Of a stretch of DNA of 64,000 bases, positions 1 to 8,652 are shown piece after piece. The stretch is from Symbiodinium microadriaticum. Lineage: Eukaryota > Sar > Dinophyceae > Suessiales > Symbiodiniaceae. The notes beneath the pieces were generated by a model. It had not been told where the DNA came from. It saw only the letters and a program-made list of their open reading frames with translations, and searched no databases. How positions within the stretch are numbered: position 1 is the first letter of the stretch; every line of letters starts with the position of its first letter. The stretch spans positions 117,340-181,339 of the forward strand of contig LSRX01001233.1 in the NCBI GenBank assembly GCA_001939145.1. The letters are read 5' to 3'. The translations under genes and the position numbers were made by a program.

Positions 1-140
1 AGGTGACGATGTTGATGATGAGGTGGAAGACGAAACGAAAGAGCGGGACAAAACAATGATAACGGATGAGGTGACGATGATGATGAAAACGAAGAAGATG
101 AGCATGTAAGGGAACGGATGAGGTGGAACAAATGATATGA
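1..140. repeat. Degenerate GATGA-rich tract
   Basis: The motif GGATGAGGTG and variants recur about every 50 bases (near 1, 62 and 116), mixed with GATGATGAT runs. It is purine-rich low-complexity DNA with no convincing coding content. From here to about 300 I see nothing else. Confidence 0.45.
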
Positions 141-297
141 TACAATCCCCAGAACCACCCCTGACAACGCCCTAGGGCCACACCTCAGAACCATCCTTTT
201 TACTATTTTTTTGGGGGGTGGCAACCAATTTGTCAATGGGGACCCAGTGCGCGTTTCCACCAACAACAACAACAACAGCTAAGACTTGGAGACACAC

Positions 298-400
298 TCC
301 TCTCTCTCTCTCTCTCTCTACCAGGTAGGAGCCCCAGGCAGGTTCACGCCTGCACCTCGCGCGCGTGCGCGCACCCGCGGTCCGTCGGGTGTCTGACGCT
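298..400 (+). repeat. (CT)n-ACCAGG plus alternating CG/TG module, copy 1
   Basis: A (CT)n run (298-318) ends in TACCAGG. About 40 bases later comes an alternating purine-pyrimidine tract (358-374), then CCGCGGTCC and TCGGGTGTCT. The same ordered parts recur at 1396-1545. The pyrimidine run followed by ACCAG|G has the form of a 3' splice site. The CG/TG tract is the kind that can adopt Z-DNA. From 400 to 1390 there are only short open frames on both strands, and none is recognisable. Confidence 0.7.
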
Positions 401-1395
401 CCCCCCCAGGGTTTTTTACCAGAGGGCTCGGCTGTAGTAGTGAGTTGAGAAAAGGTCAGGCCCACAGCTCTCCCAAGCAAGACATTGTAAAGTGCAACAC
501 GCTCATCGAACAAGCAACACCAAGCATACCCCTTACGCACTACAGGTCTGCAATGGGGTAGAAGGAAAAGCTTGCATCGTCACCCCGCTGTTTGTCAGCA
601 GGCCCCACTGGGTTTTCAAGGACGGATTGAAAGTTGAATTAAAGCCTTGTATTTCCCCCGAACTCATGATCAACAGCTGCCTCAAGACGGTGTGTTGCAG
701 CCCAGGTTGGGCCTCTGGTTGGATGAGTTTGCCCGAGAAGGATCGAGAGGAGTTGTCCCACCGGCCCTGTTTAAAGAGTTCACACCCCGAGGTAGAGTAA
801 AACACTAACGAACTGTCACGAAGCAAGTGCAACTTTTTACATGGCCCCCGCACTCGGTATCCATTTCCATCTCAGCACTTTTTCCGGCTTTGGGTCATCC
901 CGCACTGTAGGAGTCTTCCTCTCCTTAATTTCTATCGGAAGCCAGGTTGACATGTCCCCCACCGTCACAGCAGATGCGGCACATAGCGCTCTGCTCTTTC
1001 ATGGCCATCCGCCGAATCTCACGAAGTCGCCCTTCTTGCCAATGACTCAGTCAGATAGATCTCGCCGCCCCCCGCCCAGTGAACAAGTACTCAGGGAGGT
1101 GCGGTTCAGGGATCACTCCGAGGGCAACAAAGGGTGCGGAAGAAAAGCTCACAGTCTGCAAAAGGGTCCGAGTTGAGGTTCTTGCGCTGCCCCCGTTTAG
1201 TAGGCCGATGTACTGTCACAAACTTTGAGTTGAGCTTGCCTGGCAATGGCTCACACCCCCTGAACCAGGACCATTTACTTTCGCAAGCGGGGGAGGATCC
1301 ACAGTCCGGGGCACAATCGGAGTGTTTCTCCCCCGCCCACCCGCTTGAGACGCTCGACGAACTGGATGATGGAGTCGAAGATGTAGGCACCTTGA

Positions 1396-1425
1396 GCCTC
1401 TCTATCTCTCTCTCTCGTCTCTCTC

Positions 1426-1471
<46 letters not shown>

Positions 1472-1545
1472 CAGGCTGGAGAGACTAGGTGCGTCCAGAC
1501 CTAGCCCCTCGCGCGCATGCGCGCACCCGCGGTCCTCGGGTGTCT
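1396..1545 (+). repeat. (CT)n-ACCAGG plus alternating CG/TG module, copy 2
   Basis: This is a second copy of the 298-400 module: a long (CT)n run to about 1468, TACCAGG at 1469-1475, the alternating tract at 1510-1526, then CCGCGGTCC and TCGGGTGTCT. The segment between ACCAGG and the CG tract differs from copy 1, so only the ends of the module are conserved. The open frame 1134-1673 reads through the (CT)n as Ser/Leu repeats and is not a gene. Confidence 0.7.
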
Positions 1546-1679
1546 CACTTCGACTCCCCCAGGGGGCTAGGCTGTGCAGAGAAAAGTCCCCCGCGAAGTC
1601 TGCAACAGAAATGTATCAACAGCTGGCAAGTGAGCTAAATCATCCCCTCCAATGTTGCAGACTACCCTCCTAGCTCGAC

Positions 1680-2048
1680 GCTGGCAACACAGGTAAAGTA
1701 AGCAAGCTGCACACACTCTGAGGGCCGAGCCAGGAGGACAGCATCCCCTCTAAGTAAGGTTCGGGACAGTATACGAGTCCTCCCCCTTACGTTGAGAGTG
1801 TCGCAGGTGTTTCCCCTGCTGTTCAGAATGAGGGCAGTGCGGGATGGGCTCAGGGCTTTGTCCCCCCGGGCCGTTATGAAACCTGTCGTGGCAGCTGTAG
1901 GATGGGGTAGACGTCTGCAAACAACGGGGGCTCCAGGCTAAAATCGCTAGGCTAGAAACGCACCAGACGACATCTCCCCCCTTCGGAAGGGCTATACAGG
2001 GATCTTTATGATTCCCCTGGGTGGCTGTCGGCTACGAGCTACACTACG
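1680..2048. other. Non-coding, weakly repetitive stretch
   Basis: No gene is recognised here. Loosely similar phrases (for example GTTTCCCCTGCTG compared with the GTTTCCTCTG of the next tandem repeat) suggest older decayed units of the 140-bp repeat that follows. Confidence 0.3.
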
Positions 2049-2330
2049 GTACGAGGTGTGTTTCCTCTGCGCTGTGCTGAGTGGGGAAGACTGCTGCAAA
2101 CAACGAGCAAGGTAGACTAAGGACCGCTTGGTATTATATGTTTCACGGTGTGTCTCCCCCATTCAGTGCGACTTGAAGCGGCTTTTCGGTACGAGGTGTG
2201 TTTCCTCTGAAATGTGCTGAGTGGGGAAGACTGTTGCAACCAACAAGCTAAAAGGACGAAGGACCGCTTGGTATTATATGCTTCATGAAATGTCTCCCAT
2301 TCAGTGCGACTTTAGGTGGCTTTTCGTGCG
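2049..2330. repeat. Two-unit 140-bp tandem repeat
   Basis: ACGAGGTGTGTTTCCTCTG starts at 2051 and again at 2191, giving a 140-base period. Within each unit AGTGGGGAAGACTG, GGACCGCTTGGTATTATATG and CATTCAGTGCGACTT recur in the same order with scattered differences. It looks non-coding. Confidence 0.85.
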
Positions 2331-2477
2331 TCCTAGGCTGGCCTAGCTACCGGCTACCGTGGTGTGGGGTCTTTTCCCCCGGATGTCAGCTTTTGGCATT
2401 GGGGGTGGGCTGGGGCGGAAACAGCAAGTAGCAGGTAGAGCCCGTGGGCACCGATAAGAGTTTCAGCACCCATCCCC

Positions 2478-3245
2478 CTAGTCGCAAGCTGCATGTGCTC
2501 TCCGTCTACCCAGGTCCACTTGGGTCACTCGCGCTGAGTTGCCGGCTGTCCCCCCCGGCTGGGGTGGGTGCCACGGCACTGTGGTGGCCAAGGAAGCTTG
2601 GCCCATCTCTTGCTCTGAACTTCCAGCTGGTGCTATGGGCAGTGTCGGTTCTCCCACGGCATCTAGGTCCAGGCTCCCCAACACAGCTTGGGCCTGGCTC
2701 TCCGTCGCATGCTGTAAGCCAAGCCATCCACGCCAGTGCTCCATGGGTCCAGCATCATCTCCCCCGGCGGGTTGCGACGAGGCCGCCAAAGGTTCCATGC
2801 ATTCTTGGTAGAGCCCCAACTCTGAGGCAGTGAAGGGCTCGGAGTTGTAGGAGTCCCCCTCCATGGCTGCAGCAGGTCTGGTTCCTCCCTCGTGGCTTTG
2901 TGGAGGCCCACAGTCGGCCTGCTCCCCCATGTCGTCGGTCTGGGTACCATCGTGTACCGCTAAGGCTCCTCCAAACTGCGCTTGGAACCAGTAGTCCACT
3001 GCTTGGAGCAACTGCACGGCGAGGATCTGTTGTTCCCCCACCATGCTAGGGACAATGCACCGGAAGTCGTCCGCTGCGTCTCGGAGTAGTAGGGCTGCAC
3101 TGCTTGTTCGCCCCGTTCTGGCCGGGGCTTCAGGTACTTCTCGAGCCAAGGCTGCGACATCAGCGGGGTGGGCTAGGTCCTCCCCGTCATCGTCTGCAAA
3201 GGCGTCCCCCCTGCGGTCGATGATGAGCGCGGCTGGTTCGACCAA
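2478..3245 (-). CDS. Unidentified open reading frame, 255 codons
   Basis: This long open frame has no recognised domain. Composition is acidic and hydrophilic in the first half (an ADDDGED cluster near residue 20) and Gln/Ser/Pro-rich in the second. There is no signal peptide or membrane segment. The first codon at 3245 is TTG, and the frame stays open upstream toward the (CT)n block at 3310, so the true start is unknown and the frame may belong to a larger or repeat-derived ORF. It could be a degraded mobile-element ORF or an exon of a host gene. Confidence 0.3.
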   Translation of the reverse strand: MVEPAALIIDRRGDAFADDDGEDLAHPADVAALAREVPEAPARTGRTSSAALLLRDAADDFRCIVPSMVGEQQILAVQLLQAVDYWFQAQFGGALAVHDGTQTDDMGEQADCGPPQSHEGGTRPAAAMEGDSYNSEPFTASELGLYQECMEPLAASSQPAGGDDAGPMEHWRGWLGLQHATESQAQAVLGSLDLDAVGEPTLPIAPAGSSEQEMGQASLATTVPWHPPQPGGTAGNSARVTQVDLGRRRAHAACD

Positions 3246-3309
3246 TTCTGCTATCTCCCTCCAGAATTGGGGACGATTCCATTTGTTCCCCCCCGCCAGG
3301 GACTGGTCA

Positions 3310-3325
3310 CGGGCTCTCTCTCTGG

Positions 3326-3389
<64 letters not shown>

Positions 3390-3399
3390 NTCTCTCTGG

Positions 3400-3463
<64 letters not shown>

Positions 3464-3520
3464 ACCAGGCAGGAAGAGCAGGGCGGTCCAGCCTCTCTAT
3501 CTCTCCCTCTCTCTCTCCCT
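3310..3520 (+). repeat. (CT)n block with one undetermined base
   Basis: A nearly pure (CT)n tract ends in TACCAGGCAGG at about 3463-3473, like the two modules upstream. A single N sits at 3390. The roughly 65 bases before and after it carry the same irregular landmarks in the same order (GGCTCT, then TTTCTC, then CTGTCTC), which looks like an unmerged overlap of two contig ends. Open frames across it encode only Ser/Leu or Arg/Glu repeats. Confidence 0.85.
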
Positions 3521-3550
3521 CCCACAGACTCACTCGCTCACTCACTCTGT

Positions 3551-3622
3551 GCTGACTGACTGACTGACTTACGGACGGACGGACGGACGGACGGACGGAC
3601 GCACTCACTCACTCACTCACCC
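3551..3622. repeat. Tetranucleotide microsatellite (ACTG, ACGG, ACTC)
   Basis: Three tetranucleotide runs lie in a row: GACT repeats, then GGAC repeats, then CACT repeats. Stepwise change of one base in the unit suggests slippage from a common seed. Confidence 0.9.
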
Positions 3623-3699
3623 ACTGCCTCACTCTCACATCTGTCCGATGCTGCCCTGCATGCCTGCTTGAGATGGCTTGCGCGTAAAAGTTGAACTTC

Positions 3700-5110
3700 G
3701 TGACAGCACAGCGTCACAGGTGCTGGATCCCCGCCCATGAAAGTGCTGGCACCTCCTCAAGCTCTTTGGAAATATCGTCTTTCAATCCCTGGATGGTGCA
3801 ATCCAGCGCGTCGGCCTTTACGTGCAACCAATCAATGGCGCACAGAGCTGCAAGCGACACGACATGACACCACCCTGGAGTTCGCAGCTCCTCCTCAAAC
3901 TGCTCATTGTCACAAAGCTGGTTCTGGTCAGCCTCGACTGGCCAAGCGGTGGGTTTCAACCGCACAGAGCTTGCTGCCCGACGGCCGCCTCGGTCTTGGT
4001 TAAGTGTTGCCGCAGTTCAGCGATACTGTCAGCAGTTCGCTGGCTGGCGGATAGGCAGCTAGCCTGCAGTGTCCCAAGGGCTGATGCTGGGATTTGATAG
4101 ACTTGTAATGAGAGAACGGGCGATGAATACGTCTGTGCACTATGTTGACACCACTAACGGATAGGCGCTGCTGCGAAGAGTTGTTGCACTGTACTGCCTC
4201 AATCTCAGACTTAAGTCCTTCGTGCTGGGCCTCAATAGTTCCTCGGACCATTCCACTGAATTTAAAGCCTGCAAACATCGAAGCTTATCCACGCACACTC
4301 CTTCGCAGCTTGCAGCTAGCCGGTGGCAAAATGGCACCCTGTTTAAGCACATGTTTGCGTTCATCCATGCCAGGCTCGACATGTAGAAGCTCCATATGTT
4401 TAGTTTTTGGAGCTCCGAATCTAGCTTCGATTCCTTCAGCCACCTACCAGTCGCTGTCTCAATTCAGAAAGCCAGCGCGATCCCAACTATGTTGCTGTGC
4501 ACCTGCGCTTCAAGCAAACGCTGCTGCTCCTGTAGCGAGATGAACGCTGCAGAGCTTGCAAAAGCATCACCTTCAGTGCTTGTGGCTTCTCCTTGTCACT
4601 CTCATCTAGTTGCTCTTCCAGCCACTGGCGCACCCCCGCAGCATTGAACCTGACACTGAAGGTCGGGAGAGTCTAGATGAATGCATAGAACGAAGTTGAG
4701 CCCACAGCGCACGGCGCAGCTTCTCTTGCCTCGCAGATGATCCCAACGCACATGTAAAGTTTAACTTGTCTTGCACGACTTCCCATTGCATGGCCCGAAA
4801 AATCGCCAGTGCAGTCCATCATGCCGCTGCATCGACGTCTTTTGACGTCATAAGTGCGCAACGGAGACGGCGCCGGCTCCGGGGGCGGCGGTGGCTTTGC
4901 CTGCCGTTGAGATGTCAAAGGCGAGTTGAGCAAACCAGGAATCGCACGGCCTTGCCTGTGTCTCCGGCACTGCCGCCTGCACCGCCTGCACTGCCTGCGT
5001 CGCCTGCGCCTTTCTCGGCCCCTCCGCCACGGGCAAAGCCTCCGCCTTGTGCTCCACGGTCGGCCTTGGCAGCGCAAAACCGATCCTGTGAACTTCTGAT
5101 TGGGATTATA
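3700..5110 (-). CDS. Multi-exon proline-rich/coiled-coil gene, copy 1 (exon limits unresolved)
   Basis: Minus-strand reading frames give an Ala/Gln-rich segment (AVQAVQAAVPETQA, near 4,970-5,050), then a proline-rich exon starting after an AG acceptor (AKPPPPPEPAPSPLR, near 4,860-4,905). Coiled-coil-like pieces follow (GTIEAQHEGLKSEIEAV near 4,200; VKADALDCTIQGLKDDIS near 3,790). No frame spans the whole, so the gene must be interrupted by introns or decayed. The same parts occur in the same order at 5.85-7.5 kb, which is the main reason to think they are exons. I recognise no family; function is unknown. Confidence 0.4.
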
Positions 5111-5849
5111 TGCGACTGAGAGTTGTCATTTAGGTATGTGGCGGTGCGTGTTTAATGGTTCGCCACGGTCTTCGTGTGGTTCGTGACACCTCTCCGGTAG
5201 GTAACACGGCACTCGTGCCTGTGCAGGTGGTCTTCTAGTTTTTGCCGTACATCAGCCAGTCGTCATCGGAGGTGCATCGGATGCATCGGCATGCAGCTGC
5301 GTACCGCTCCAGCGGTTGTCGGGTCATGAGCAGTGCATCCGTGCATTGGTCGAGTCGGGCATCATCCCTACCACGAACGATCGACTCGCCTTCCACTCCG
5401 TTCAGTTCACTCACCCGGTTCGTGTCAAAGGCGCGTTGAACATCCACCTGCCGGTTGCCGGGACCGCTTGGTGAATTGGGCTTGGTATAGGTATCTAGTG
5501 AGAAACGTGACCATTACTGGCGCCTTTGCTCCATGATGTCGGCGCAGGCAAGATGACCGACATTACACGTTTGCCCGGCTATCGATGTCCGAGAGCTCGA
5601 CGCGGGCGCAGACACAGCCGCCGCCTGCGATGAACGCCAGGAAGCTGTCATTCCAAAGACAAAAATCGTACGGACATCGTGTAATTGATTCGCCATGCGT
5701 CATCGAGGTAAGATCTAAACAAACTTGTAGAACTAGCATATCATGTGATAACACATTAGTAACAAAGTATCTATATGATGTTGATTATTTAAAGTTTTAA
5801 AGCTCTGTTTTCAACATAGCTACATGCTACCAACTGCAACTGCCTCTGT

Positions 5850-6364
5850 AGACTCCTCTTTGGCGATCATTTCCTTGAGAGCTTGGATGGTGCAATCCAG
5901 TGCTTCCGCCTTGGCAGAGCTCAAGCCTGTCTCCGCAAAAGCGGAAAACCGCGAGGCCTCTTCGAATTGTTCGTTGTCACAAAGCCTTTGCAACTCGGCC
6001 TGAATGAGAAGGAGGGCTGCACTCTATCTTGTTCTTCGTTAAACTGGCCTCGGCCGTTTCTAAGCGTTGCTGCAGCTCGGCAACACCAACTCCTGCAAAA
6101 GGAGCCTGGCGACACATCTGGCAACTTCTGCTGGAACGTCGAACTCCTCCTTCAACCCGCACAACTCGAGACTAACTCCAACTCGAGACTCAGAGAGTCA
6201 GGCCCTGCTAACATACCTGCAACAGCAATGTGGTTGGGGAAGCAAAACAAAGCCGAAACGTCAGCTAACGCTCATTCGACACTAGTCCGGGTCGCTTCCC
6301 CTTGTAAATTTGTAGATAAGCTAGTTAACGATGCACGCGTGCACGTGCTAGAGGAGCTAGAGAG

Positions 6365-6403
<39 letters not shown>

Positions 6404-7520
6404 CGAGAGCGAGAGAGGGATAGAGAGAGGGAGGGGGGAAGCACAGCTGTTGCACATCGTAAATCCAAGCGTACAGCCAAAGGGTAGAAGAAAGAGAAAG
6501 TCCTTCGTGAGAAAGGGTCTGGAGGCGCGAGAAGAAAACCAGAGCAAAACGGCACCTGCTTCAGCCGGGAAGCCAAGCAGGTCTGCCGCTGCGCGTCTAC
6601 ATAAAGATTACTTTTTCGCACAAAAACTATATGAATTACAGTGTCTTAACTGCTGTCGTCTCATTCCAACATAATGGACAGAGCCTGATCGACAAAGGGG
6701 CACACGAATTATCCACAACATTGAAAACAAACCAGGCCCCAATCAAACAGCATCTAGGTCAGCCGAGCCAAAACGAGGGCACGCAAAAAGGAGCTATGAT
6801 GCAGCGATGACCTGTCGTTTCGAAAATGCAAGCGAGGGTTCACATCTGAGATTTCATCATGGACTGCGGCAAGTTCGCATTTCATGCTCTGCATTTAGCA
6901 ATAGGATTTGCAATCGATGTCCAAGCCCAGGCTTAAAGTTCTGATTCGTCTGGCTTCTCTGAAAACCCCAAGCTGAGCGCTCTGGTACACAAGCAAGCCT
7001 CATGATTCGATCTGCTGCTCAGCAGGGCTGCTAAACAAGTGTACACTGCTTGCAAGCCTGATGATGATGCAAGATCGACCGACATGCCCGAACAGTGGAA
7101 ACTGACCTTGGAGTCTTCCTGTCGTCCTTGTTCTGCAAAATCAAACCTGAGCTGACATGTCATGGTGACGTTGTCACGTCAAAAGCTTGTTGCAAGAGCA
7201 TGTACCTCGCCATGAAGGCAGAAGGTCCCGACGGAGACGGCGACGGATCTGGGGGGGGCGGTGGCTTGGCCTGTCACACTTTGTGCTTGATGATTTTTGC
7301 GCCGGTTTGCACGCCCACCTGCAGCTGCGGCTGCGTCTCCTGAGCCGCCGCCTGGACTTGTGGAGCCTGCGCAACAGCCTCCGAAACGGGCACGACCCCT
7401 TCGAAAGGCTTGCGCTCGATGGCCAGCCTCAAGCAGTTCGTGGAAGGTCTTGTATCTTGCATGCTCGAAAATGCCGTGGCATCAGAAAAACGCAAACTGA
7501 GGTGGCAACTCATCTACTGT
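5850..7520 (-). CDS. Multi-exon proline-rich/coiled-coil gene, copy 2 (exon limits unresolved)
   Basis: Paralogue of the preceding unit. An Ala/Gln-rich piece lies near 7,330-7,400 (AVAQAPQVQAAAQETQ). The proline-rich piece AKPPPPPDPSPSPSG lies near 7,225-7,275, directly after an AG. The helical piece EALDCTIQALKEMIAKEE lies near 5,860-5,915. The last differs by only a few residues from the matching piece of copy 1 (DALDCTIQGLKDDIS). Pro and helical pieces are offset by about 2.4 and 2.1 kb between copies, so the intervening DNA has changed length. A (GA)n block (6,355-6,440) sits in a probable intron. Function is unknown. Confidence 0.4.
6355..6445 (-). repeat. (GA)n tract next to an alternating CG/TG tract
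   Basis: On the minus strand this is (CT)n, followed by GCACGTGCACGCGTGCATC (about 6,330-6,348). The order, pyrimidine run then alternating purine-pyrimidine, matches the modules at 298 and 1396, though without ACCAGG. The 263-codon plus-strand frame across it (5883-6674) is a shadow. Confidence 0.6.
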
Positions 7521-7895
7521 CGGCGTGGGGAGAGGCATGCGCGTCTCCTATCCCAGATACGTTGGCGTCCCAGCCACAGGTGCAAGCAGCAAAGTGGCTT
7601 GTATCAGTGCCATCAACAACTGCCACAGAAATGGCAAGTCTGAACAGCGCTGTACATGCGTCCAGTCAGTCGTATCTGGCTCAAGAGATGACCAAGGGAG
7701 TGGGCTTCCGCCCTGGAATCGGGTCCTTTGCTTTCAAACCCTATACGTCTGTACTCTACCCCTTTCTCGGCAATGTTGCAGTCTATCTTGGCATGTGTTC
7801 ACATGCAGTTTTCGTGTTGCCCAATTTGCATGTCCGCTGCTTACTTTTGTGCACCTTTCCTGTGCCTGTCTGCTGCGCCTCCACGCGTGTGCTTC

Positions 7896-8049
7896 GTCTC
7901 TAGTCTCGACATGTACAAGCTACCCACCCTCCAGCCCATAGACGCCGTGACACTTCTAAGACGCAAGTGCGCACACGCTCTTTTGTTCGTGGGATGCGCA
8001 AATGCCGACACAGTCTTTCCTAGCCTAGCAAGGAACTACAAACTTCCCG
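7896..8049 (-). repeat. Element 1 repeat B2 (154 bp)
   Basis: By eye identical to B1 at 8235-8388; both start GTCTCTAGTCTCGAC and end AACTTCCCG on the plus strand. It forms the 3' outer end of element 1. Open frames over it are incidental. Confidence 0.92.
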
Positions 8050-8072
8050 GAGGCGATTGGGGCGGCGGTGGA

Positions 8073-8234
8073 CTCAAAAGAAATCCTACGGCTAACCTAC
8101 CTGAATCTAGCTCTAGGCTCTGGGCAGAGCCGGAGCCACAAGCTGCAACTATACTATACAAATGCTTCGCACACTTATGGTACATTATGACACGAGACGC
8201 TTAAGGTGCTGCGCTTCGCTCCGCACTGTCCAGC
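8073..8234 (-). repeat. Element 1 repeat A2 (162 bp)
   Basis: Direct copy of A1 (14616-14777), from CTCAAAAGAAATCC to GCACTGTCCAGC on the plus strand. It abuts B1 with no gap and is separated from B2 by the 23 bases 8050-8072. Confidence 0.92.
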
Positions 8235-8388
8235 GTCTCTAGTCTCGACATGTACAAGCTACCCACCCTCCAGCCCATAGACGCCGTGACACTTCTAAGA
8301 CGCAAGTGCGCACACGCTCTTTTGTTCGTGGGATGCGCAAATGCCGACACAGTCTTTCCTAGCCTAGCAAGGAACTACAAACTTCCCG
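8235..8388 (-). repeat. Element 1 repeat B1 (154 bp)
   Basis: Inner copy of B2, directly downstream of the internal region on the minus strand. Bases 8389-8652 between it and the RT stop hold no gene and are the element's 3' untranslated stretch. Confidence 0.92.
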
Positions 8389-8652
8389 ACCCCTTGGGAG
8401 TTCCTTGCGACGCCTGTCATCTCCTCATGACAAGCCTACCTAACCTGCCTTCTTCGCCAGCGACATCCTTATATGGCCAGCGACACCTGGATCCTTTCAC
8501 CTGCCTCTCATTAACTCGATGACACGCTCTTGCGACCAGCTAAAGCAACTGCCACACTTGACACAATTCAACCAGGAACCTAGCGCCAAGCACACAGAGC
8601 ACTCCCTCGCACAAGACACAAGTACCTACCGCAGCGGACGGCGACGTTCTTT

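Noticed and set aside
3043..3563. Ser/Leu and Arg/Glu repeat ORFs
   Set aside because: They translate (CT)n microsatellites and contain an N.
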